Shown: positions 7,704 through 15,943 of the stretch, in pieces
Position numbering within the stretch: position 1 is the stretch's first letter
Layout of the letters: each line of letters begins with the position of its first letter
Assembly (NCBI GenBank): GCA_004193205.1
Contig: RZUM01000010.1
Span: forward strand, 180,182-244,181
Source: Gordonia sediminis
Lineage (GTDB): Bacteria; Actinomycetota; Actinomycetes; Mycobacteriales; Mycobacteriaceae
Direction: 5' to 3'
DNA length: 64,000 bases
Notes under the pieces: model-generated
Seen by the model: the letters and a program-made list of their open reading frames with translations, nothing else
Database searches by the model: none
Told to the model about the DNA's origin: nothing
Made by a program: the position numbers and the translations under genes

Positions 7704-9062
7704 CTACCCGGCCTTGGCGATCAGACGTCGGTGTTCACGCGCGACATCGGCTGCGACGACGTCGGCGTCGACGGTGAGCATCTCGCCCTCGGCGATGATA
7801 CGTCGACCGTTGACCCAGCTCGCCGCGACCGGCGGGATCGCGCCCAGTACGAGGGCCGCGACCGGATCGTCGATGCCGCTGTGGGCGACCGACGACAGAT
7901 CCCAGAGCACGAGGTCGGCGAGCTTGCCGACCTCGATGGACCCGGTGTCGGCGGCGCGGCCGAGTACCCGGGCGCCCCCGATGGTCGCCAACTCGATCGC
8001 GGTTCGGGTTCTCAGGGCGGTCGGCCCGCCGCGCGCCCGCGCCATGAGGACTGCCTGATGGGCTTCCTCCAGAAGCCGGCAGGACTCGTTGGACGCCGCA
8101 CCGTCGACGCCGAGGCCGACCGGCACGCCGGCGTCCACCAGATCGCGGGTGCGGCAGATCCGGTTTCCCAGCCGGGCATTGGAGGTCGGACAGTGTGCGA
8201 CGCCGGTCGACGTCGCGGCCAGACGCGAGATCTCGTCGTCGTCGAACTCGATTCCGTGCGCGAACCACACGTCGTCGCCGACCCAGCCCACCGACTCCAT
8301 GTACTGCAGTGGGGTGCAGCCGAAATGCTCGTCGCAGTAGGTGTTCTCGTCGAGCGACTCGGCGAGATGGGTGTGCATCCGCACCCCGAGTTCGCGTGCC
8401 AGGACCGCGGACTCCCGGAGCAGGTCGGTGGTGACCGAGAACGGCGAGCAAGGGGCGAGCGCGATCTGCAGCATCGAGTCCGGTGTGGCGTCGTGCCACC
8501 GCGACACCGCGTCGGCGCTGGCGGTGAGGATCTCGTCGATAGGCTGGACGACCGAATCCGGTGGCAGTCCGCCGTCCTTCTCGGACAGGTCCATCGAACC
8601 GCGCGTCGGGTGAAAACGCAGGCCGATGGTGCGCGCCGCGTCGATCTCCGCCCCGAGGAGGTCACCGCCCTCGGCCGGGAAGACGTAATGGTGATCGGTG
8701 GTGGTGGTGCACCCGGACAGCGCCAGTTGGGTCAGACCGCCGAGCGCCGCGGCGCGGACCGCGTCCTCGTCGATGCCCGCCCAGATCGGGTAGAGCGTGG
8801 TGAGCCATTCGAACAGGGTGTGGTCGGCGGCCAACCCGCGGGTGATCCACTGATAGAGGTGGTGGTGAGTGTTGACCAGACCCGGCGTCAGCACGCATCC
8901 GGAGCCGTCGACCCGGACCGCGTCGGCGGGGAGGGTGTCCGGACTCTCGCCAACCGCGACGATGCGCGAGCCGTCGATCATCACGGAGGCGCCGGGGAGC
9001 TCGCGGCGCGTTTGGTCGACGGTGATGACATGCGCGTTCTCGATAATAGTCACGGGGGACAC
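7704..9062 (-). CDS. 8-oxoguanine (or guanine) deaminase, amidohydrolase family
   Basis: 452 residues, typical for this cytosolic metal-dependent amidohydrolase. Metal ligands are visible: H66 and H68 in NTHHHLYQ, His in MHTHLAES, His in AHGIEF and Asp in LGVDGAASNE. The NARLGNRI and PCSPFSV segments are those I associate with the 8-oxoguanine deaminase branch, which converts 8-oxoguanine to urate and ammonia. First gene of the xdh operon, which fits purine salvage or breakdown. GTG at 9062 was chosen; another GTG three codons on is possible. Guanine or isocytosine as substrate is the main alternative. Confidence 0.82.
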   Translation of the reverse strand: MSPVTIIENAHVITVDQTRRELPGASVMIDGSRIVAVGESPDTLPADAVRVDGSGCVLTPGLVNTHHHLYQWITRGLAADHTLFEWLTTLYPIWAGIDEDAVRAAALGGLTQLALSGCTTTTDHHYVFPAEGGDLLGAEIDAARTIGLRFHPTRGSMDLSEKDGGLPPDSVVQPIDEILTASADAVSRWHDATPDSMLQIALAPCSPFSVTTDLLRESAVLARELGVRMHTHLAESLDENTYCDEHFGCTPLQYMESVGWVGDDVWFAHGIEFDDDEISRLAATSTGVAHCPTSNARLGNRICRTRDLVDAGVPVGLGVDGAASNESCRLLEEAHQAVLMARARGGPTALRTRTAIELATIGGARVLGRAADTGSIEVGKLADLVLWDLSSVAHSGIDDPVAALVLGAIPPVAASWVNGRRIIAEGEMLTVDADVVAADVAREHRRLIAKAG

Positions 9063-9124
9063 CCGGTCACGCTACGACGATCCCGGTGTGCGCGCATGTC
9101 AAGCGGGTCGGCACAGGCCTCCCG

Positions 9125-10084
9125 TCATAACCGACCACCAACCTTTGGATCGGGGCTCGCGGTGTCGAGAATCGAAGGTGCGTTCTGGGTGTTCCGAGAG
9201 GAGTCTTCGAAGACGTACTGTCGCGCTGCTGACACCAGCGCCTCTGCCGGCGGAGTGAGATTTCCTTTCCGGCTGACGAGTGCGACGTGGAGATAGGTCT
9301 CCGGGACGATTTGGTGGACGGTCGCGCCGACTTGATGTGCCAGTCGGGCCCATGATGACGGCATCACGGCATGGCCGATTCCGTCCACGATCATCGGCAG
9401 GATCGATGTTCGGTGGGCGACCTCGGCCGCGATGGTGACGTCGACGCCGCTGGCGAGCACATCGTCGACGAGGGCGCGCATCAGTGAGCCGCGTTGGGAG
9501 ACGATCAAACGCAGACCAGACAGGTCTTGTGGGCCCACCTTGGCGGGCAGGACGAGATCGGTGGGGCCGCAGATCAGGATCAGCGGCTGACTCTCGAGTG
9601 CGAGAGTGTTCAGGTCGGGTGCCTGTACCGGTCTGTCGGCACCAAGCAAACCGACCTCGCACTGTCCCGATCGGACCGCACCGAGGACATCATCCGGAGT
9701 GAAGGCCGCCTCGACGTTGACGGTGACGCCCGGGTAGATGCTCGCGAAGGCGGCGAGAATCTGGGTGAGCGGCTCGATCCCGGGCGATGGCATGGTGATC
9801 AGATCGACGCGTCCGGTGCGCAGATGCTTGAGTGCCTGGACCGACGCTTTCGCGTTGTCGAGGTCGCGTAGCACCACTCGGGCCGGACCGATAAGTTCGT
9901 TTCCGGCGTTGGTGAGGACCAGTCGGCGTCCGATGCGATGAAAGAGCGGCACGCCGAGTTCGCGCTCGAGTGTTGCGATCGTTTGGGAAAGCGACGGTTG
10001 CGCAATCAGCAGCGTTTCGGCTGCCTTGTTCATGCTGCCGTCGTCGACGACGGCCAGGAAGTACTTGAGTTGTCGTGCATCCAT
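9125..10084 (-). CDS. LysR-family transcriptional regulator, likely of the tartrate genes
   Basis: 319 residues. N-terminal winged helix-turn-helix (MDARQLKYFLAVVDDGSM onward, residues 1-60) followed by a LysR substrate-binding domain. Start chosen at the ATG of MDARQL because the family begins there and agagg lies just upstream; a further 12 residues are open. It is divergent from tartrate dehydrogenase, and a T-N11-A palindrome lies between them, the usual arrangement for a LysR regulator activating the neighbouring operon with the pathway substrate as ligand. A role for the purine genes that follow on its own strand is the alternative. Confidence 0.85.
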   Translation of the reverse strand: MDARQLKYFLAVVDDGSMNKAAETLLIAQPSLSQTIATLERELGVPLFHRIGRRLVLTNAGNELIGPARVVLRDLDNAKASVQALKHLRTGRVDLITMPSPGIEPLTQILAAFASIYPGVTVNVEAAFTPDDVLGAVRSGQCEVGLLGADRPVQAPDLNTLALESQPLILICGPTDLVLPAKVGPQDLSGLRLIVSQRGSLMRALVDDVLASGVDVTIAAEVAHRTSILPMIVDGIGHAVMPSSWARLAHQVGATVHQIVPETYLHVALVSRKGNLTPPAEALVSAARQYVFEDSSRNTQNAPSILDTASPDPKVGGRL

Positions 10085-10112
10085 GGCCTCTAACCTGCAC
10101 TTTTTCCGCCAA

Positions 10113-10127
10113 ATAGGCAAGACCTAT
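10113..10127. promoter_or_regulatory. LysR box, T-N11-A palindrome
   Basis: ATAGG-CAAGA-CCTAT is a perfect 5-bp-arm palindrome with T at 10114 and A at 10126, exactly T-N11-A. It sits 29 bases upstream of the regulator start and about 95 bases upstream of tartrate dehydrogenase. Confidence 0.6.
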
Positions 10128-10221
10128 AACGCGGATCGGGTTCTGGTCTTGGACGCGTCGGTGGGTGTGGCGGGTTAATGGATTCACGTCACAATGTGAT
10201 CTGAACTACATCGGAGGAATC

Positions 10222-11316
10222 ATGGCATCCCGCACATTCACCATCGCGTCCATCCCCGCTGACGGAGTGGGTAAGGAGGTCGTCGCCGCCGGCCGGCGCG
10301 TCCTCGACGTGCTCGCCGAGCAGTCCGGTGGCGCTTTCGCGTTCGACTGGCGGGAGTTCGATTGGGGCTCGGACTACTACGACCGCCACGGCGTGATGAT
10401 GCCGGCCGACGGTCTGGAGACTCTCAAGCCCTTCGATGCCATCTACTTCGGCGCTGTCGGCTGGGAGAACGTCCCCGACCACGTAAGCCTGTGGGGACTG
10501 CGGCTGAACATCACGCAGAACTTCGACCAGTGGGCCAATGTCCGACCGGTCAAGTTCCTGCCCGGGGTCACCTCCCCGCTGCGCAAGGCCGACGACACCG
10601 AACTCGATTGGGTCGTCGTCCGCGAGAACAGCGAGGGTGAATACGCCGGTCTCGGCGGCCGCAATCTGAGCGGACGCGGCCCGGGCAATGAGGTCGCTCT
10701 GCAGACGGCGTTGTTCACCGAGAAGGGCTGCGAACGGATCATGCGGTTCGCGTTCGACCTTGCCCGCACCCGGACCGTGAAGAAGGTTTCTTCGGTCACC
10801 AAGTCCAACGCCCAGCAGTACGGCATGGTGCTCTGGGACGAGGTCTTCCAGCGCGTCGCGCTCGACTACCCGGATGTCGAGACCGAGAGTGTCCTGGTCG
10901 ACGCGATGAGTGCGAAGTTCATCCTTCATCCCGAGGATCTCTCGGTGGTGGTGGCCTCGAACCTCAACGCCGACATCCTCTCCGACCTCGGGTCGGCTCT
11001 CGCCGGCAGCCTCGGTGTGGCGTCGAGCGCGAACCTCAACCCCGAGCGCAGGTTCCCGAGCATGTTCGAACCCGTGCACGGATCGGCTCCCGACATCGCC
11101 GGCCAGGGCATCAGCAACCCGATCGGTGCGATTGCGAGTGCGGCGCTCATGCTGGACCACTTCGGGCTACATGCGGAAGCTCGTCGCGTCGAAGCTGCCA
11201 TCGAAACCGTCACGGCGAGTGGCATTCTCACACGCGACATCGGTGGTTCGTCGAACACCGACGAGGTCACTGACGCCATCGTCGACACCCTCCAGCGAGC
11301 ATTGGCCCCTGCCTGA
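10222..11316 (+). CDS. Tartrate dehydrogenase/decarboxylase (or D-malate dehydrogenase)
   Basis: 364-residue NAD- and Mn2+-dependent beta-decarboxylating dehydrogenase of the isopropylmalate/isocitrate family. Seen: GVGKEVV at the start, RLNITQNFDQWANVRPVK with the substrate arginines, VRENSEGEYAG, the catalytic Lys/Asp region VTKSNAQ...VDAMSAKFI and EPVHGSAPDIAG. These spellings are those of tartrate dehydrogenase/D-malate dehydrogenase rather than LeuB. ATG at 10222 has ggagga seven bases upstream; the longer reading from 10165 has no family support. DctA and glycerate kinase follow, so the pathway tartrate to D-glycerate to 2-phosphoglycerate is complete. Confidence 0.88.
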   Translation: MASRTFTIASIPADGVGKEVVAAGRRVLDVLAEQSGGAFAFDWREFDWGSDYYDRHGVMMPADGLETLKPFDAIYFGAVGWENVPDHVSLWGLRLNITQNFDQWANVRPVKFLPGVTSPLRKADDTELDWVVVRENSEGEYAGLGGRNLSGRGPGNEVALQTALFTEKGCERIMRFAFDLARTRTVKKVSSVTKSNAQQYGMVLWDEVFQRVALDYPDVETESVLVDAMSAKFILHPEDLSVVVASNLNADILSDLGSALAGSLGVASSANLNPERRFPSMFEPVHGSAPDIAGQGISNPIGAIASAALMLDHFGLHAEARRVEAAIETVTASGILTRDIGGSSNTDEVTDAIVDTLQRALAPA

Positions 11317-11327
11317 TCCCACCAGAC

Positions 11328-11367
11328 CTGGTCCGGCTCGGCCGACGACCCCGCCGAGCCGGACCAG
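11328..11367 (+). terminator. 15-bp perfect hairpin between tartrate dehydrogenase and dctA
   Basis: Left arm 11328-11342 and right arm 11353-11367 are perfectly complementary with a 10-base loop, very GC-rich and without a U-tract. It begins 11 bases after the dehydrogenase stop and ends 54 bases before dctA. It may be a partial terminator or an RNA-processing/stability element that sets different levels of enzyme and transporter. Confidence 0.6.
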
Positions 11368-11421
11368 CACCAACCCTCCGACCTTCCCCCCGCTATTCGA
11401 GAACCCGTAGAGGTGATCCTC

Positions 11422-12915
11422 ATGGACCTGTCCGCCACAGCAGACGACTATCGACCATCGACGACGAAGAAGCGCTGGTACAAACAGCTGTACTTCTGGG
11501 TGCTGCTCGCGATCCTCGCGGGCATCGTCCTCGGGTGGCTGGCCCCGGCCGCCGGTGTCGCGATGGAACCGGTGGGCACCACGTTCATCACCGCGATGAA
11601 GATGCTCATCGGACCGATCGTGTTCCTCACCATCGTCGGTGGCATCGCCAGCGTCGCCGACCTCAAGAAGGTCGGCATCACCGGCATCAAGGCGCTCACG
11701 TACTTTCAGGTCGGCACCATCATCGCCATGGTCACCGGCCTGGTCGCCATCAACATCTTCCGGCTCGGTGACGGTGTCAACGCCGACGTGAGCCATATCG
11801 AGGCCAGCGAATCCGCGGAGAAACTCATCACCACTGGCGAGACAAAGCAGTGGTGGGAGTTCATCACCCACATCGTGCCCGAAAGTGTCATCGGTCCGTT
11901 CGTCGAGGGCGACATCCTCCAGATCATCTTCCTGGCAGTCATTTTCGGTGTCGCGCTCAACGCCGTCGGACAGATCGCCAACCCGGTCAAGCGGGCCGTG
12001 GAGATCCTGACCGCCGTGGTGTTCAAGGTCCTCAGCTTCATCATGAAGCTCGCTCCGTTGGGCGCCTTCGGTGCCATGGCCTACGCCATCGGCAAGTACG
12101 GTGTCGCCACCCTCACCAGCCTCGGCAGCCTCATCGTGCTGTTCTACGTCACCTCCGCGTTCTTCGTCGTCGTGGTCCTCGGATCGGTGATGGCCTACCT
12201 GCGGCTCAACATCTTCCGGATGCTGGGCTTCTTCAAGGAAGAGCTCCTGCTCATCCTCGGTACCTCGACGGCCGAGCCGGCGCTGCCCGGATTGATGCGC
12301 AAACTCGAATACGCGGGTGTCAGCAAGCCGACGGTGGGGCTGGTGGTCCCGACCGGTTACAGCTTCAATCTCGACGGAGCAGCGATCTACCTGTCGCTGG
12401 CCGCGCTTTACCTGGCGCAGGCCACCAACACCGACCTCACCATCGGGCAGCAACTCGGACTGCTTGCCGTGATGCTGCTGACCTCGAAGGGCGCCGCAGG
12501 TGTTGCCGGAGGCGGATTCATCGCGCTCACTGCCACATTGAGCACCCTCGGCCACATCCCGGCCATCGCGATCATGCTCATCTTCGGCATCGACAAGTTC
12601 ATGTCCGAGTGCCGCGCCTTGGTCAACTTCATCGGCAACGCCGTGGCGACGCTCTTCGTCGCCAAATGGAATCACGAACTCGACACCGACCGGGCCCGAC
12701 GAGTCTTCGCCGGCGAGGTGCTGCCGCCACCGGCAGGTGTCGTCGAGGACGACTTCACCCGCGAGATCCTCGAACACGAAGAGCCGCATCGGCACTCGGG
12801 CGATCACCACAGCGCGCCAGCGACCGGTGAACTCGACGAGATCAGCGATCCCGATGATCCGGTCCACCGGGTCCTCACGGCGCCCGCCCCGACACCGCAC
12901 GCCGCCAACCACTGA
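11422..12915 (+). CDS. dctA: DctA-type dicarboxylate:cation symporter
   Basis: 497 residues of the DAACS family, with eight helices and two hairpins expected. Seen: LLILGTSTAEPALPGLMRK (serine-rich hairpin HP1), PTGYSFNLDGAAIY (helix 7 NLDG cation motif), TSKGAAGVAGGGFI (HP2) and the MSECRALVNFIGN helix 8 substrate site. It would import C4-dicarboxylates, here probably tartrate or malate, with protons or sodium. The C-terminal 60 residues are a His/Asp-rich cytoplasmic tail. ATG at 11422 is preceded by agagg; an upstream in-frame GTG at 11413 overlaps that site and was rejected. Confidence 0.92.
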   Translation: MDLSATADDYRPSTTKKRWYKQLYFWVLLAILAGIVLGWLAPAAGVAMEPVGTTFITAMKMLIGPIVFLTIVGGIASVADLKKVGITGIKALTYFQVGTIIAMVTGLVAINIFRLGDGVNADVSHIEASESAEKLITTGETKQWWEFITHIVPESVIGPFVEGDILQIIFLAVIFGVALNAVGQIANPVKRAVEILTAVVFKVLSFIMKLAPLGAFGAMAYAIGKYGVATLTSLGSLIVLFYVTSAFFVVVVLGSVMAYLRLNIFRMLGFFKEELLLILGTSTAEPALPGLMRKLEYAGVSKPTVGLVVPTGYSFNLDGAAIYLSLAALYLAQATNTDLTIGQQLGLLAVMLLTSKGAAGVAGGGFIALTATLSTLGHIPAIAIMLIFGIDKFMSECRALVNFIGNAVATLFVAKWNHELDTDRARRVFAGEVLPPPAGVVEDDFTREILEHEEPHRHSGDHHSAPATGELDEISDPDDPVHRVLTAPAPTPHAANH

Positions 12916-12939
12916 CACGACGCCAACCACTGACACGAC
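12904..12939 (+). repeat. 18-bp perfect tandem duplication over the dctA stop codon
   Basis: Units 12904-12921 and 12922-12939 are identical (gccaaccactgacacgac) and the dctA stop lies in the first. The second therefore carries a backup copy of the terminal codons and stop. Probably replication slippage. Confidence 0.85.
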
Positions 12940-12958
12940 GCGCAAGAAAGGCCGACCG

Positions 12959-14110
12959 ATGAGAGTCCTCGTCGCCCCGGACAAGTTCAAAGGCTCGCTG
13001 ACGGCACACGAAGTCGCAACGTGCCTGTCCGACGGACTCTCGTCGGTCGGCCATCTCACCACCGATCTCCCGCTGGCCGACGGCGGTGACGGAAGCGTCG
13101 ACGCGGCGGTGTCGGCAGGAGCGCGCCGGCAGTTGGTGACCGTGACCGGAGCCGCCGGCGAAACCCGCACCGGCTCCATCGCCGTCCGCGGTCGGACTGC
13201 CATCGTCGAGGTCGCGAATCTGTGCGGCCTCGCAACACTTCCGGCCACCCGGCGACTCCCGCTCGACGCATCGAGCATCGGTGTCGGCCAGGCCGTCCGG
13301 GCGGCCCTGGAGGCGGGTGCTGACACCATGGTGCTGGCCCTGGGTGGCAGCGCAAGCACCGACGGCGGTGCCGGCCTGCTCAGCTCTCTGGGTTTCCGTT
13401 TCCTCGATCAGACAGGATCACCCATCGTGCCTGGAGGACGTGGTCTCGCGAACGTCGCGAGCGTCGACACCGAACATGCGCGGGATCTCTCCGGTGTTGG
13501 GATCATCGTCGCGGGTGACGTCAACAATCCGCTCACGGGCCCGCGGGGTGCGGCGACGGTGTATGGACCGCAGAAGGGCGCCGATCCGACGATGGTGTGT
13601 CACCTCGACGACGGACTGACCCACCTCGTCACGGCGTTGGCCACCGCGGGGTTCGCCGACGCGCCCGACCTCGCCCGACAGCCCGGCGCCGGCAGCGCCG
13701 GCGGGATCGGCTTCGCTGCCATGCTCCTCGGTGCTCAGATGGTCTCGGGTGCCGAGTACTTCCTCAACTTGCTCGACATCGACCGGCACCTGGCATCCGC
13801 CGACCTCGTCGTCACCGGCGAGGGCAGCCTCGACGAACAAACCGAGCAGGGAAAGCTCCTCGGAGTCTTGGCCGAGCGGGTACGTCCGCGGCCACTGGTC
13901 GCCGTCGCCGGACGGTCTACGCTGCCTCGGTCCCGATGGCAACAGGCAGGTTTCGAAGCCGTCCACACCCTTCGTGACCATACTCGGATGCCCACCGCGG
14001 ACAACCCCGAACTGACCGCGTCGATCTTGACGTTGATCGGGCGGAAGATCGGCCGAACATACCCGTCGGATGCGGAACCGCCGAAGATGTTGGACGTTGT
14101 GTCGCCCTGA
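12959..14110 (+). CDS. Glycerate 2-kinase (GlxK/GarK family)
   Basis: 383 residues, the usual length of class II glycerate kinases that make 2-phosphoglycerate from D-glycerate and ATP. The N-terminus MRVLVAPDKFKGSLTA and the segments GGSASTDGGAG, GDVNNPL and GEGSLDEQT are diagnostic. ATG at 12959 follows aaagg; the frame is open further upstream but that part overlaps dctA and is not family-like. Third gene of the tartrate operon; feeds glycolysis. Confidence 0.92.
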   Translation: MRVLVAPDKFKGSLTAHEVATCLSDGLSSVGHLTTDLPLADGGDGSVDAAVSAGARRQLVTVTGAAGETRTGSIAVRGRTAIVEVANLCGLATLPATRRLPLDASSIGVGQAVRAALEAGADTMVLALGGSASTDGGAGLLSSLGFRFLDQTGSPIVPGGRGLANVASVDTEHARDLSGVGIIVAGDVNNPLTGPRGAATVYGPQKGADPTMVCHLDDGLTHLVTALATAGFADAPDLARQPGAGSAGGIGFAAMLLGAQMVSGAEYFLNLLDIDRHLASADLVVTGEGSLDEQTEQGKLLGVLAERVRPRPLVAVAGRSTLPRSRWQQAGFEAVHTLRDHTRMPTADNPELTASILTLIGRKIGRTYPSDAEPPKMLDVVSP

Positions 14111-14125
14111 CCACCGCCGGGCGAG

Positions 14126-14158
14126 GACTGCGGCTCGGCTATACGTCATGCCGCAGTC
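14126..14158. terminator. Hairpin between convergent glycerate kinase and MFS genes
   Basis: GACTGCGGC (14126-14134) pairs with GCCGCAGTC (14150-14158), 15-base loop, in the 114-base gap between two convergent genes. Position suggests a bidirectional terminator; no T-run. Confidence 0.5.
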
Positions 14159-14224
14159 GCACTCACTCCTCGGTCTTCACCCAGAACGCCCTGGTCTCGA
14201 CGACGGAGGTGCTCCGAGGTGCGG

Positions 14225-15709
14225 TCAGATCTCCTCGACGGCCATCGGGCGGGGCGACGGGATCGACAGCGCGATCACCGTGGCCACCACGCAGGCGACC
14301 AACGAGAACACCGAGGCCCACAGGTAGCCCGCCTCCGAGGGGACTTCGACCGTTGCACCTGAGTCACCGGTGACGGAGATCATCGAGGCCGTCAGGATCA
14401 TGCCGACGACCGCCGCCGACATCGAGGTTCCGACGACCCGCATCAGCGCGTTGACACCGTTGGCCTCACCGGTCTGCTCGACCCGGACCGCGCGCATGAT
14501 CAGCGCCGGCATCGCCGAGTACGCGACACCCAGCCCGGCACCGATGAACGACGCGACGGCCATCATCAGCCACCAGGTCACCTCGAACGGGCCGGCGATG
14601 GTCACGATGAACACGATGTAGCCGATCCCCAGGACGACGGCGCCGACCGCCAGCGAGACCCGCGGCCCGAACGCGGCGGTCATTCGCGCACTGATGTTGG
14701 AGAAGACGAACATGACCAGTCCGCTCGGCGTCAGGATCAGGGCCGCGCCGAGCATGTCCATCCCGAGACCGTCCTCGCTGGAGGTCGGTGCCATCAGCAG
14801 CTGGATCGGGATGAGTTGCATCGAGTAGAACGCGAATCCGACGGTGACGGATGCGATATTGGTCAAGAGCACCGGTCGTTCGGCCGCCACGGCGAGGTCG
14901 ATGAGCGCGTTGCCGTGTCGGCGTTCGTGCAGTGCCCATCCGATGGCCACCACAACGAATGCGGCAAAGAGACCCAGGGTGAGCGGACTGTCCCAACCCC
15001 AGGTGGCGCCCTTCGACAGGGGGAGCAGCAGACAGGTCAGCATCGTCGCGAGACCGATCGCGCCGATGGTGTCGAAGCGTCCGCCGGTACGGGTTGGACT
15101 CGAGGGGACGGTGAGGGCGATCCCGATACCGCCGATCAGGGCGGCGGCAGCGCATGCCCAGAACAACGCGTGCCAGCTGACGTGCTGGGCGATCGCCGCG
15201 GCGAACGGCAACCCGAGTGCGCCGCCGATCCCGAGTGACGCACTCATCGTGCCGACCGACGCGCCGAGGTGCCGCGGCGGCACGATGTCGCGCATCACGC
15301 TGATCCCGAGCGCGATGGTGCCGAAGCCGAGGCCCTGCAACGCGCGGCCGACGAGGAACGGGGGCAGTGACGTCGACAGCGCGCAGACGACCGAACCCGC
15401 GGCGACCATCCCCATGCTCGACACGAGCATCAGTCGTTTGCCGTACATGTCGCCGAGCCGGCCGCCGATGGGTGTGATCACCGCGCCCATCAGCAGGGTG
15501 ATGGTGAGCGCCCACGAGGTGTTCGCCGGTGCGGCATGCAGCAGGCTCGGGAGTTGGGGGATCAGCGGCACGATGATCGTCTGCATCAGCGCCACGACGA
15601 TGCCGGCCGCGCACAGAACGGTGACCGCGAGGCGTGGATGATCGTCCACGACGGCGTGGTCAGACGGCCGGTCGGGCGTTGATTCCTCCGGCCGCTGAAT
15701 CGCACTCAC
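14225..15709 (-). CDS. MFS transporter, DHA2 (14-helix) drug exporter type
   Basis: 494 residues with about 14 hydrophobic helices. The motif-A segment GGRLGDMYGKRLML between helices 2 and 3 and GRALQGLGFG in helix 4 are the drug:proton antiporter signatures. Starts at GTG with ggagg ten bases upstream. It stands alone between the tartrate operon and pyc with no adjacent regulator, so the substrate is unknown. Confidence 0.85.
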   Translation of the reverse strand: MSAIQRPEESTPDRPSDHAVVDDHPRLAVTVLCAAGIVVALMQTIIVPLIPQLPSLLHAAPANTSWALTITLLMGAVITPIGGRLGDMYGKRLMLVSSMGMVAAGSVVCALSTSLPPFLVGRALQGLGFGTIALGISVMRDIVPPRHLGASVGTMSASLGIGGALGLPFAAAIAQHVSWHALFWACAAAALIGGIGIALTVPSSPTRTGGRFDTIGAIGLATMLTCLLLPLSKGATWGWDSPLTLGLFAAFVVVAIGWALHERRHGNALIDLAVAAERPVLLTNIASVTVGFAFYSMQLIPIQLLMAPTSSEDGLGMDMLGAALILTPSGLVMFVFSNISARMTAAFGPRVSLAVGAVVLGIGYIVFIVTIAGPFEVTWWLMMAVASFIGAGLGVAYSAMPALIMRAVRVEQTGEANGVNALMRVVGTSMSAAVVGMILTASMISVTGDSGATVEVPSEAGYLWASVFSLVACVVATVIALSIPSPRPMAVEEI

Positions 15710-15822
15710 GGATATGCACCTCCGCGGTCACGCTACCCCGCACCCGGACCTACCGATCGTTCGGGTGGCAAAAGACCTGGACAACTTGGGTGCCGGGGGT
15801 GATCGGCGTGACCGGGCACACA

Positions 15823-15828
15823 TATCAT
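15823..15828 (+). promoter_or_regulatory. Candidate -10 box of pyc
   Basis: TATCAT lies 115 bases before the pyc start in the 234-base divergent gap; the -35 region is not clear. The rest of this gap shows no gene or repeat. Confidence 0.3.
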
Positions 15829-15943
15829 GGAAAGGTCTCGGCGATCATCGTGATCCGTCCGCCGAGCCGGAACACCGGCTTGCCACGACGCGAGCCGTGC
15901 AAACCTGACGAGTGCCCACCCGCACCCGACGAGAGAGAGTCCC

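Noticed and set aside
11167-13359. 730-codon minus-strand frame across dctA and glycerate kinase
   Set aside because: Low-complexity Asp/Glu/Val/Arg sequence spanning two real genes on the other strand.
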